A DNA stretch of 59,246 bases from Burkholderiales bacterium (GTDB lineage Bacteria; Pseudomonadota; Gammaproteobacteria; Burkholderiales; Burkholderiaceae_C), in NCBI GenBank assembly GCA_019509985.1, contig JAEKLF010000103.1:1-59246 (forward strand), read 5' to 3'. The position numbers and the translations under genes are program-made. Positions 52,241 through 59,246 of this stretch are shown here, piece after piece (within the stretch, counting starts at the first letter, position 1; every line of letters begins with the position of its first letter). The notes under the pieces are model-generated. The model was not told where the DNA came from and ran no database searches. It saw only the letters and a list, made by a program, of their open reading frames with translations.

Positions 52241-52339
52241 GCCGCTCCTCCAGCGACTGCCGCGGAACTGGCTTTGCCAGGCCGCTGGCAGTGCTCCCTT
52301 GAGGGGGCGGCCGTCAGGCCGTAGGGGGTGGGCCCATCA
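52240..52339. repeat. Dispersed intergenic repeat family B, copy 2
   Basis: On the minus strand it starts at the flgH stop (TGATGGGCCCACCCCC) and shares with the motA-motB repeat the block GGCCTGGCAAAGCCAG followed by TTCCGCGGC (copy 1: ATCCACGGC). It marks the junction between the inserted plus-strand module and flgH. Confidence 0.65.
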
Positions 52340-53008
52340 ACTCGGCGCGATGTTCAGGAAGAAGCGCGACAGCCAGCCCACGGCATGGGCGTCGGAGGTG
52401 GCGCCGCGGCCGCGCTGCTCGATGCGCACGTTGGCGACGGACGTCGACGGCACGGCATTGCCCTGGCCGATCATGCGCGGATCGACCTGCCCCGAGAAGC
52501 GCAGCACGTCGACGTTGTGGTTCACGCCGATCTGCTTTTCGCCGCTGATCATCAGGTGGCCGTTGGGCAGCACGGCGGTCACGACGGCGGTGATGGCGCC
52601 GGTGAACTCGTTGGTGTTCTGGTTGCTGCCCTTGCCCTTGTTGTCATTGGCCGACGTGGCGCCGGCCGTGGCCCGGCCGAAGGAGTTGCCGGCGATGCCG
52701 GGCAGGGCGGTCACGCCGGCGGACAGGCTGCCGGTCTTGCTCAGCTCGCTGGTGCTGGTTTGCGTGGCCGAGACCTTCTCGGTGATGGCGATGGTCAGCG
52801 TGTCGCCGACGAGGCGTGCGCGGTGGTCCTCGAACAGCGGGCGGTAGCTGGCGGCCTGGTAGATGGAGCCGTTGGTCGGCGCCATCGCCTGCACCGGCGG
52901 CAGCTCGACGACCGGCGTATGCGCCAGCTCGACCTGGGGCTCGGGATAGGGCGTGGCGCAGCCGGCGAGCAGGGCGGTGGCGGCGAGGAGGGTGGCGAAG
53001 TACTTCAT
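52337..53008 (-). CDS. flgH: Flagellar L-ring lipoprotein FlgH
   Basis: 223 aa. Outer-membrane ring of the flagellum. Lipoprotein signal with lipobox LLAGC (MKYFATLLAATALLAGCATP). Conserved DTLTIAITEKVSATQTSTSE and GHLMISGEKQIGVNHN are present. It ends the minus-strand flgBCDEFGH run; flgI is displaced about 7 kb. Confidence 0.96.
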   Translation of the reverse strand: MKYFATLLAATALLAGCATPYPEPQVELAHTPVVELPPVQAMAPTNGSIYQAASYRPLFEDHRARLVGDTLTIAITEKVSATQTSTSELSKTGSLSAGVTALPGIAGNSFGRATAGATSANDNKGKGSNQNTNEFTGAITAVVTAVLPNGHLMISGEKQIGVNHNVDVLRFSGQVDPRMIGQGNAVPSTSVANVRIEQRGRGATSDAHAVGWLSRFFLNIAPS

Positions 53009-53019
53009 GGCGCGTCTCT

Positions 53020-53802
53020 TTAGATCTGAGCGAGCTTTTGCAGCATCTGGTCGGAGGTCTGCACGGCCTTGGAGTTCAGCTCGTAGGCGCGCTGGGTCTG
53101 GATCATCTGCACCAGTTCCTCGACGACATTGACGTTGGACGTCTCGACGAAGCCCTGCTGCAGCGCGCCCAGGCCGTTGTTGTTGGGCGCGCCGGTGTTG
53201 GGCGTGCCGCTGGAAGCGGTCTCGGCGAACAGGTTCTGGCCCTTGGGATCCAGGCCGGCCGGGTTCACGAAGTTGGCCAGCTGGATCTGACCGACGGTCT
53301 GCGGCGCCGTCTGGGCCGGCAGCGTGACGCTGACTGTGCCGTCGGCGCCAATCGTCAGGCTCTGCGCATTGGTCGGGATGGTGATGCCGGGCAGCACGGT
53401 GTAGCCGTTGCTCGTGACCATCTGGCCGTTGGCGTTGAGCTGGAAGCTGCCGTCACGCGTGTAGGCCGTCGTGCCGTCGGGCATCTGCACCTGGAAGAAG
53501 CCGTCGCCCTTGATGGCCAGGTCCAGGTTGTTGCTGGTCTGCTGCAGGTTGCCCTGTGTGTAGATGCGCGCCGTGGCCACCGGGCGCACGCCCAGGCCGA
53601 CCTGCAGGCCCGTGGGCAGCACGGTCTGCTCGGTGCTGTTGGCGCCGCTCTGGCGCATGTTCTGGTACATCAGGTCTTCGAAGACCGCGTGCGAGCGCTT
53701 GTAGCCGTTGGTGGCGACGTTGGCGAGGTTGTGCGAGATGTTGTCCAGCTGGGTTTGCTGGGCTTCCATGCCGGTCTTGGCGATCCAGAGCGAGCGCATC
53801 AT
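53020..53802 (-). CDS. flgG: Flagellar distal rod protein FlgG
   Basis: 260 aa. N-terminal rod signature (TQLDNISHNLANVATNGYKR) and C-terminal VVEELVQMIQTQRAYELNSK are textbook. 11 bp upstream of flgH, 12 bp after flgF. Confidence 0.97.
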   Translation of the reverse strand: MMRSLWIAKTGMEAQQTQLDNISHNLANVATNGYKRSHAVFEDLMYQNMRQSGANSTEQTVLPTGLQVGLGVRPVATARIYTQGNLQQTSNNLDLAIKGDGFFQVQMPDGTTAYTRDGSFQLNANGQMVTSNGYTVLPGITIPTNAQSLTIGADGTVSVTLPAQTAPQTVGQIQLANFVNPAGLDPKGQNLFAETASSGTPNTGAPNNNGLGALQQGFVETSNVNVVEELVQMIQTQRAYELNSKAVQTSDQMLQKLAQI

Positions 53803-53814
53803 GGCTTGGGTTCC

Positions 53815-54540
53815 TTAGGTGCTGCCGAGCAGCTTGGCCGACTGTTGGCCCTGGGTCTGGGCGATCTGTAGCAGCTTCATCTGCTGCTCGAACTGGCGCC
53901 CGGCGGCGATCATGGACACCATGGCCTCGACCGGGCTGACGTTGGAGCCTTCCAGCGCGCCGTCCTGCAGGCGTGCCGCAGGGTTAGCGGGCAGGTCACC
54001 GTCGTTGGCGCGGAACAGGCCGTCATCGCCGCGCGTCAGCTGCGCCTCGGGCGTGACGAGCTTGAGCCGGCCGATGTTGGTCGGCTTCTGGTTGGGCGCC
54101 GTGGCGCTGATCGTGCCGTCGTTGCCGATCGAGAGCTGGCTGTTGGGCGGCACGTTGATGGGGCCGCCGTCGCCCAGCACCGGCATGCCGTTGCGCATGA
54201 CGAGCAGGCCGTCGGCGTTCACGTCCAGCGAGCCGGCGCGGGTGTAGGCCTCGGTGCCGTCGTTGCTCTGCACGGCCAGCCAGGCATTGCCCTGCATGGC
54301 CACGTCGAGGTTGCGACCGGTTGGCGTCAGCGGGCCGGGCGTGGCGTCGTAGCCGATGGTCGTCTCGAGAGCGAAGGCGCGCGTGGAGGCGCCGTCGCCG
54401 CGCACCGGCACGGAGCGAAAGGCCTGTAGCTCCGCACGGAAGCCGTTGGTCGTGACGTTGGCGAGGTTGTGCGAGAGCACGTCCTGCCGCTGCATGGCCG
54501 CTTTCGCGCCGGCCATCGAGAGGTAGATCATGCGGTCCAT
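53815..54540 (-). CDS. flgF: Flagellar proximal rod protein FlgF
   Basis: 241 aa. N terminus MDRMIYLSMAGAKAAMQRQD followed by HNLANVTTNGFRAEL; C terminus NVSPVEAMVSMIAAGRQFEQ. Lies between flgE and flgG in the normal order. Confidence 0.95.
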   Translation of the reverse strand: MDRMIYLSMAGAKAAMQRQDVLSHNLANVTTNGFRAELQAFRSVPVRGDGASTRAFALETTIGYDATPGPLTPTGRNLDVAMQGNAWLAVQSNDGTEAYTRAGSLDVNADGLLVMRNGMPVLGDGGPINVPPNSQLSIGNDGTISATAPNQKPTNIGRLKLVTPEAQLTRGDDGLFRANDGDLPANPAARLQDGALEGSNVSPVEAMVSMIAAGRQFEQQMKLLQIAQTQGQQSAKLLGST

Positions 54541-54565
54541 CGCGCGTCCTCAGCCGTGGTCGTGT

Positions 54566-55882
54566 TCAGCGCAGGTTGACGATGGTCTGCAGGACCTGGT
54601 CCTGCGTCTTGATCGTCTGCGCATTGGCCTGGTAGGCGCGCTGCGCCGTCACCATGTTGACCAGCTCGGCGGTCAGGTCGACGTTGCTTTCCTCCAGTGC
54701 GCCGGACTGCAGTGCGCCCATGTTGCCGTCGCCCGGCACGCCGACGACCGCGTCACCCGACGCGACCGTGCGGATCCAGACGTTGCCGCCCATGGTCTGC
54801 AGGCCCTGCGGGTTGCGGAAGGAGGCGAGCTCGATCTGGCCGGCCGGCTTGCTCTGGCCATTGGAATAGCGGGCCTGGATGACGCCGTCGTTGGAGACCT
54901 GGATGCCCGTCAACTGGCCCGGCGCGTAGCCGTCCTGGGTCAGGTTGGTCACGGCGAAGCTGCTGCCGTTCTCGGTCGCACCCGTCATCGTCAGCTGGAT
55001 GGCCGGGATGGCCAGCGTGGCGTTGCCGCGGGCGCTGGTGCCGGCGGGCACGGCCATCGCGATGGCCCCCGTCGGGCTGGTCGGTGCGCCACCGGTGGGC
55101 GGGAAGGTGATCGTCGTGTAGGGCGTCGTCGGGTTGCCGTTGGCGTCCAGCGCGATGGCGGCGCCGGACGAGTCCGTGTCGTAGGGCGTGCCATTGGCGG
55201 TGGCGTAGACGTTCCAGGTGTCGCTGCCGTCGGCGGCGGGCGCGGCCTTCTGGAAGTAGAAGGTCACGGCCACGTCCTGGCCCTTGGCGTCGTAGACGGT
55301 CAGGGAGGTCGCGTTGTTGTAGGTCGCGCTGTCCTTCAGGTCGATGCCGGTGCCGGTGCCGCCGCCGGGGGCGGTGGTCTTCAGCCGCGAGTCGAGGTTG
55401 AACTCCATCTTCACGTTGGCCGTCACGGCCGGCGCAATGCCGCCGGTGGGCAGCTGCAGCGGCTGGGCCGTGCCGGGCTGGATGACGCCGGCGCCGTTGG
55501 CCGGATAGCCCATGAGCTTGAGGCCGTCGTTGTTGGCGATGAAGCCGTCCTTCGTGACCTTGAACTGGCCGTTGCGGCTGTAGCGCGTGGGGTTCACGCC
55601 GTCGCTGACCTGGAAGAAGCCGCCGCCGTTGATGGCGAGGTCCATCGGGTTCTCGGTCGTCGTGATGTTGCCCTGCGTGAACTGCTGGGCCACGGACTGC
55701 AGCGCGGTGCCGATGCCGACCTGGTTCTGGCCGGCGCCGTTCAGCGCGGCGGCGTAGACGTCCGAGAACTCGGCCCGCGCGCCCTTGGCGCCGAAGGTGC
55801 CCGAGTTGGCGATGTTGTTGCCGATGACGTCGAGGTTCTTGGACGCGGCGTTGAGCCCGGAAAGGCCTTGCTGGAAGCTCAT
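54566..55882 (-). CDS. flgE: Flagellar hook protein FlgE
   Basis: 438 aa from ATG 55882; an apparent extension upstream is a shadow of flgD. N terminus MSFQQGLSGLNAASKNLDVI and GNNIANSGTFGAKGAR; C terminus NVDLTAELVNMVTAQRAYQA. The Gly/Thr/Ala-rich middle is the exposed hook surface. Confidence 0.96.
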   Translation of the reverse strand: MSFQQGLSGLNAASKNLDVIGNNIANSGTFGAKGARAEFSDVYAAALNGAGQNQVGIGTALQSVAQQFTQGNITTTENPMDLAINGGGFFQVSDGVNPTRYSRNGQFKVTKDGFIANNDGLKLMGYPANGAGVIQPGTAQPLQLPTGGIAPAVTANVKMEFNLDSRLKTTAPGGGTGTGIDLKDSATYNNATSLTVYDAKGQDVAVTFYFQKAAPAADGSDTWNVYATANGTPYDTDSSGAAIALDANGNPTTPYTTITFPPTGGAPTSPTGAIAMAVPAGTSARGNATLAIPAIQLTMTGATENGSSFAVTNLTQDGYAPGQLTGIQVSNDGVIQARYSNGQSKPAGQIELASFRNPQGLQTMGGNVWIRTVASGDAVVGVPGDGNMGALQSGALEESNVDLTAELVNMVTAQRAYQANAQTIKTQDQVLQTIVNLR

Positions 55883-55934
55883 GAGGGAGTCCTTGCTGTC
55901 GTGCGGGTGAGGCGGAGGGAAAGGGTGGTGCCGG

Positions 55935-56579
55935 TCAGTTGACGGCCGAGACGCTCGTGTAGTCGACGGCGCCGAGGCGGTCGAGATTGAGCTTGAGGCT
56001 GCCGCCCTCGCTGTAGACGGCGTTGACCTTGTCGTAGGCGTAGGTCGTCGACGTGACGGCGGCCGTGCCGTTGGCGGCGGTGATGCGGTACTTGATGTCG
56101 CTGCCTTCAGCGGCCATGGAGCCGGCGTTCCAGGTGAAGGTCTGGCGGCCCTGGCCCTGCGCGCCGAGCTGCTGGGTGTCGATGACATTGCCGGCGGGCC
56201 CGAGGATCTCCAGCTTGACCGTCTTGGCCGCGCCATCGAGCTCGTAGCTGCCCTCGGCCACGCCGTTGGCAACCTGCAGCTTGTCGCTGGGCACGCTGAC
56301 CTCCCGGCCCACCAGCGAGATGGACTGCAGCGCCTGCATCTGGCCGAGCTGGCCGCCCAGGCTCTTGATGCTGGTGTCCAGCGTGGACAGGCTGGTGACC
56401 TGCTGGATCTGCGCCATTTGGCTCGTCACCTGGGCGTTGTCCATCGGGTTCATGGGGTCCTGGTTGTTCATCTGCGCGACGAGCAGCTTCAGGAATCGGT
56501 CCTGCGTGTCGGCGGCGTTCTTGGCCGACGTGGTGCTGGTGTTCGTCGAGCTGCTGCCGTTGAGTGCGGTGACGTCCAT
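55935..56579 (-). CDS. flgD: Flagellar hook-capping protein FlgD
   Basis: 214 aa. Scaffold for hook growth. N-terminal DTQDRFLKLLVAQMNNQDPM and NPMDNAQVTSQMAQIQ are typical; the C-terminal part is FLG-like beta sandwich. Between flgC (23 bp) and flgE (52 bp). Confidence 0.95.
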   Translation of the reverse strand: MDVTALNGSSSTNTSTTSAKNAADTQDRFLKLLVAQMNNQDPMNPMDNAQVTSQMAQIQQVTSLSTLDTSIKSLGGQLGQMQALQSISLVGREVSVPSDKLQVANGVAEGSYELDGAAKTVKLEILGPAGNVIDTQQLGAQGQGRQTFTWNAGSMAAEGSDIKYRITAANGTAAVTSTTYAYDKVNAVYSEGGSLKLNLDRLGAVDYTSVSAVN

Positions 56580-56602
56580 GGGGTGCCTTCAGCGGTTGGC
56601 CA

Positions 56603-57016
56603 TCACTGGCCGAGTTGCAAGGTCTTGAGCAGCAGGCTCTTGGCCGTGCTCATCACCTCGATGTTGTTTTGATAGGAGCGCGAGGCCGAGATCATGTTGA
56701 CCATCTCTTCCACGGCATTCACGTTGGAATAGGTCACGTAGCCGTCGGCATCGGCCTGCGGGTGCTTGGGGTCGTGCACGCGGCGGCCGGGCGTCTGGTC
56801 CTCGGTCACGTTGGTCACGCGCACGCCGGCGTTGCCGCTGTCGTTGCCCGTGCCCATCAGCTGGGTCTGGAAAACGACCTGGCGCGCCTTGTAGGCCTGG
56901 CCGTCGGGGCCGGCCACCGTGTCGACGTTGGCCAGGTTGCTGGCCACGACGTTCAGACGCTGGCTCTGCGCGCTGACCGCGCTGCCGGAGACGCTGAAGA
57001 TCTGGAACATGGACAT
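56603..57016 (-). CDS. flgC: Flagellar proximal rod protein FlgC
   Basis: 137 aa from ATG 57016 (Shine-Dalgarno AGGAG at 57025-57029). QSQRLNVVASNLANVDTVAG and VNAVEEMVNMISASRSYQNN are conserved. Separated from flgB by a 161 bp element bounded by inverted repeats, which stops directly at the Shine-Dalgarno. Confidence 0.96.
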   Translation of the reverse strand: MSMFQIFSVSGSAVSAQSQRLNVVASNLANVDTVAGPDGQAYKARQVVFQTQLMGTGNDSGNAGVRVTNVTEDQTPGRRVHDPKHPQADADGYVTYSNVNAVEEMVNMISASRSYQNNIEVMSTAKSLLLKTLQLGQ

Positions 57017-57029
57017 GGTTCAGCTCCTC

Positions 57030-57190
57030 AGAAGCTATGAATGAAGCCTGCGCGGCCGAGCAGATCGCTGCTGCGGCGCCAATCAAGGCGCAAAGCACAG
57101 CCGTAGCCGCTGCTACGGCGCGCATTTGCAACGCCGAGTGGTGCCGTTGCGGCGGGATGAGCGGTTGTGCGGGCTTTGTTCATAGCTTCT
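57030..57190. repeat. 161 bp element with 12 bp terminal inverted repeats between flgB and flgC
   Basis: The ends AGAAGCTATGAA (57030-57041) and TTCATAGCTTCT (57179-57190) are perfect inverted repeats; 14 of 15 match when extended outward. No transposase inside. The interior contains direct short Ala-rich coding-like sequence on both strands but no credible gene. It fits a MITE- or REP-like element and overlaps the last base of the flgB stop codon. Confidence 0.75.
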
Positions 57191-57603
57191 TAGCCCTGGT
57201 TGTAGGCCTTCATCGCGTCCAGCGTCGTGCGCACGGACCCGTTGATGAAGCGCAGCGTGGCCTCGTACTTCACCGAGTTGTCGGCAAAGCTCGCGCGTTC
57301 GCGGTCCATGTCCACGCCGTTGCTGTCCAGGCTGGTCTGGGCCTGCAGCGCGTATTCCTTGCCCGTCTCGCCCCGTGCCCCAGCCAGAGGCGCCATGTGG
57401 CCGCTCTGGGTGGTGGCCAGGCCGCCTGGCGTACCGACCTCGCCGGTGGCCTCGCGCAGCGCCCGGGCGAAATCGATCTCGCGGGCCTGGTAGCCGGGCG
57501 TGTCGGCGTTGGCGATGTTGCTGGCGAGCAGGCGCTGGCGCTCCGCCCGCAGCGTCAGCGCCTGGGTCTGGAAGTTCAGCGTGTCGGTGAGTCGGTTCAA
57601 CAT
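57190..57603 (-). CDS. flgB: Flagellar proximal rod protein FlgB
   Basis: 137 aa from ATG 57603; upstream in-frame sequence lies in the promoter region. LLASNIANADTPGYQAREID is the rod signature, and the C terminus ends LRFINGSVRTTLDAMKAYNQ. First gene of the minus-strand flgB-H operon, divergent from flgA. Confidence 0.96.
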   Translation of the reverse strand: MLNRLTDTLNFQTQALTLRAERQRLLASNIANADTPGYQAREIDFARALREATGEVGTPGGLATTQSGHMAPLAGARGETGKEYALQAQTSLDSNGVDMDRERASFADNSVKYEATLRFINGSVRTTLDAMKAYNQG

Positions 57604-57642
57604 CTTGGGCCTCTTTCGAGGAGCATGGCCGGGATGGCTCTT

Positions 57643-57651
57643 GCGCAAATT
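57643..57651. promoter_or_regulatory. Possible FlhDC-type site in the flgB/flgA divergent region
   Basis: GCGCAAATT, identical to the core in the fliF/fliE divergent region (4889-4897). A short match; supports shared class 2 control only weakly. Confidence 0.3.
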
Positions 57652-57748
57652 GTCTGAACTACCTCCGAAAACATGAGCGGGATTAGCGGCAGCAAAGCCG
57701 TTCAATTCGGACCTAGAGCGCCACGTTCCCTTCTCTAGAGTGGCGGCC

Positions 57749-58459
57749 ATGCTGCGTCGAATTGCGTTCCTGTTGTGTTGTCTGTTCACCGGCCTGGGTG
57801 CCCGGGCCCAGACCGTGCCCCAGAGCGTCCTTGACCCCGCGCTCATCGAGCGCGTGCGCCAGCTTGCCGAAGCGGCCGCCCGCGCCGCCGCGCCTGCAAA
57901 CACCCGCGTCGCCGTCGAGATCGGCCAGCTCGACGCCCGGCTGCGCCTGGCGCCCTGCCAGCAGGTCCAGCCCTATCTGCCGCCCGGCATGGCCGTCTGG
58001 GGCCGCAGCCGCATCGGCCTGCGCTGCGTGGAAGGCGCCACGCGCTGGAACGTCACGCTGCCGGTTCGCGTTGCCGTCTTTGGCCGCGCCGTCGTCGCCA
58101 ACGGGCCGCTGCCGGCGGGCGTGAATTTGTCTCAAGATCAGCTGGCGATGGCCGATATCGACATCGCGGCCGAACCCGGCGCCGTCTTCACCGACCCCGC
58201 CTTGCTGATCGGGCGCACGCTCGCGCGCCCCTTGGGCGCTGCCGATGCCGTGCGCGCGCCGGCGCTGAAGTCGCGCCAATGGTTTGCCGCCGGCGAGACC
58301 GTGCAGGTGCACGTCGCTGGCGAGGGTTTCGCGATTGCTTCCGAGGCGCAAGCCATGAGCGCGGGCATCGAGGGCCAGGAAGTCAGGGTGAGGTTCGAGA
58401 GCGGGCGGGTTGCCAGCGGCCGGGCCGTCGGCGAGCGAAAAGTGGAGCTCCTGCTGTGA
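57749..58459 (+). CDS. flgA: Flagellar P-ring assembly chaperone FlgA
   Basis: 236 aa from ATG 57749. Signal peptide MLRRIAFLLCCLFTGLGARA. The C-terminal SAF-like domain (PAGVNLSQDQLAMADIDIAA and WFAAGETVQVHVAGEGFAIA) is characteristic. Periplasmic helper for FlgI. Divergent from flgB. Confidence 0.94.
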   Translation: MLRRIAFLLCCLFTGLGARAQTVPQSVLDPALIERVRQLAEAAARAAAPANTRVAVEIGQLDARLRLAPCQQVQPYLPPGMAVWGRSRIGLRCVEGATRWNVTLPVRVAVFGRAVVANGPLPAGVNLSQDQLAMADIDIAAEPGAVFTDPALLIGRTLARPLGAADAVRAPALKSRQWFAAGETVQVHVAGEGFAIASEAQAMSAGIEGQEVRVRFESGRVASGRAVGERKVELLL

Positions 58460-58511
58460 GCAAAGCACCACGGATCGCCCGAACTGGCCGTAAAAACCTG
58501 CCAATTCCCGC

Positions 58512-58538
58512 TCAAGTTCCTAGGCTGGGGGCCGATAC
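58512..58538 (+). promoter_or_regulatory. Sigma-28 promoter of flgMN
   Basis: TCAAGTTC-N11-GCCGATAC, canonical spacing with only the last -10 base deviating, 59 bp before flgM. Confidence 0.82.
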
Positions 58539-58597
58539 AAGGGGAAACTCCCCTGCAATGCCCCAGCGGGGCCCCGCCCCGCACCCTGGAGAAGCAC

Positions 58598-58936
58598 ATG
58601 AAGATCGGTAACAGCCCTGAAGGCAGCGCCAGCCCGCCCAAGGCCGAACGCGTCCAACCGCGCAAGGCAGAGGGCACGGCCACTGCCACCACCGAAACCG
58701 TCCATCACACGGCCAAGGCAGCCGCTCCGGCGCCCAGCGCCCAGGTCGCGATTTCCAACACCGCCAAGCTGGCCGCCAGCTCGGGTTCCGATGACGGCAG
58801 CTTCGACACCGCCAAGGTCAGCCGCATCTCCCAGGCCATCAGTGAGGGCAAGTTCACGGTTAACGCGCATGCGATTGCCGATAAGCTGGTCGCAAATGCG
58901 CAAGAATTGCTGAGCGCGCGCGCCAACAAACACTGA
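58598..58936 (+). CDS. flgM: Anti-sigma-28 factor FlgM
   Basis: 112 aa. The N terminus is disordered and Pro/Ala/Thr-rich; the C-terminal FliA-binding helices are conserved (FDTAKVSRISQAISEGKFTV then NAHAIADKLVANAQELL). Exported when the hook is finished, freeing FliA. It has its own sigma-28 promoter, the classic feedback. Confidence 0.95.
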   Translation: MKIGNSPEGSASPPKAERVQPRKAEGTATATTETVHHTAKAAAPAPSAQVAISNTAKLAASSGSDDGSFDTAKVSRISQAISEGKFTVNAHAIADKLVANAQELLSARANKH

Positions 58937-58940
58937 CACC

Positions 58941-59246
58941 ATGACCGCCACCGCTTCGTCCGCCCCGCTCAGCCCCGAACTCGAACAGCCGCTGCTGGCC
59001 GTCGAGGCAGCGCTGAACCTGCTTGGCGACGCGCTGGCCCGCCGTGACGCGGCCGCCATCGAGCAGCATGCGGCGGAGCTGCACCAACACCTGGCCCGCG
59101 CCGTGCAGAGCTTCAGCGAAGCCGCCCGCACCGGCAATGTGCCCGCCGCGCTGCGCAACCGCCTCGTGCGTGCCGGCGGCCTGCTGGCCGCCCAGCGCGA
59201 GACGCTGGCCCGCGGCAACGCCTCGCTGGACCGCGCGCTGGACGTG
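58941..59246 (+). CDS. flgN: Flagellar export chaperone FlgN (3' end outside window)
   Basis: About 102 codons from ATG 58941, still open at the window end. A helical protein (ELEQPLLAVEAALNLLGDAL, RLVRAGGLLAAQRETLARGN) in the flgN position, 4 bp after flgM. FlgN is the chaperone of FlgK and FlgL. The partial sequence is weakly conserved; position carries the call. Confidence 0.85.
   Translation, partial: MTATASSAPLSPELEQPLLAVEAALNLLGDALARRDAAAIEQHAAELHQHLARAVQSFSEAARTGNVPAALRNRLVRAGGLLAAQRETLARGNASLDRALDV

Noticed and set aside
57037..57657. Plus-strand open frame across the flgB-flgC element and flgB
   Set aside because: Starts inside the inverted-repeat element and continues antisense to flgB; no signal or domain.
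1..59246. CRISPR arrays, tRNA or rRNA genes, IS transposases or integrases
   Set aside because: None can be seen; repeats found are short intergenic elements without coding capacity.

Overview
The window is a 59 kb high-GC stretch that is mostly one flagellar and motility region. The flhDC master regulator, an HTH-type set of flagellins without fleQ, and an flhBAF-(degenerate flhG)-fliA order point to a betaproteobacterium of the order Burkholderiales. The many GC-rich intergenic repeats resemble those of the Roseateles/Mitsuaria/Rubrivivax/Comamonadaceae side of the order. The genus cannot be fixed from the sequence alone.

Layout. (1) 1-4848, minus strand: fliI (cut by the window edge), fliH, fliG, fliF; fliE runs divergently at 4996. 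(2) 5342-12301, minus strand: three tandem flagellin genes, then fliD, fliS, fliT, a YcgR-like PilZ protein and a GspH/FimT-like pseudopilin. (3) 12740-18270, plus strand: a TPR-like gene with a sigma-28-type promoter, flhD, flhC, a membrane-anchored methyltransferase, motA, motB, cheY, cheZ. (4) 18313-19083, minus strand: a periplasmic solute-binding protein. (5) 19282-27386, plus strand: flhB, flhA, flhF, an FlhG-like protein that has lost its P-loop, fliA, and a soluble chemoreceptor-like protein. (6) 27394-39901: an accessory block with a frameshifted autotransporter-like lipoprotein, two c-di-GMP proteins, an HPt protein, two histidine kinases, an ANTAR response regulator and an HDOD protein. 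(7) 40148-45332, minus strand: flgI, flgJ, flgK, flgL. (8) 45548-52184, plus strand: a non-flagellar module that splits the flg operon between flgH and flgI. It holds a small secreted repeat protein, a glycosyltransferase, a beta-propeller protein, a GntR/ABC transporter set and an M20 amidohydrolase. (9) 52337-57603, minus strand: flgB, C, D, E, F, G, H. (10) 57749-59246, plus strand: flgA, flgM and the start of flgN.

How it works together: FlhDC should switch on the hook-basal-body genes (flg, fli, flhBA) and fliA. FliA (sigma-28) then drives late genes while FlgM holds it back until the hook is done. Sequences fitting the sigma-28 consensus (TAAAGTTT-N11-GCCGATAA) can be read upstream of fliD, two of the three flagellins, motA and flgM. 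They also occur upstream of two genes not classically flagellar: the TPR-like gene at 12740 and the glycosyltransferase at 46371.

The most interesting points are the glycosyltransferase pair under a late-flagellar-type promoter inside the split flg operon; the FlhG homologue without a Walker A motif; an intrinsic terminator whose stem contains the fliD sigma-28 -10 box; and dispersed ~120 bp repeats that begin exactly at stop codons.
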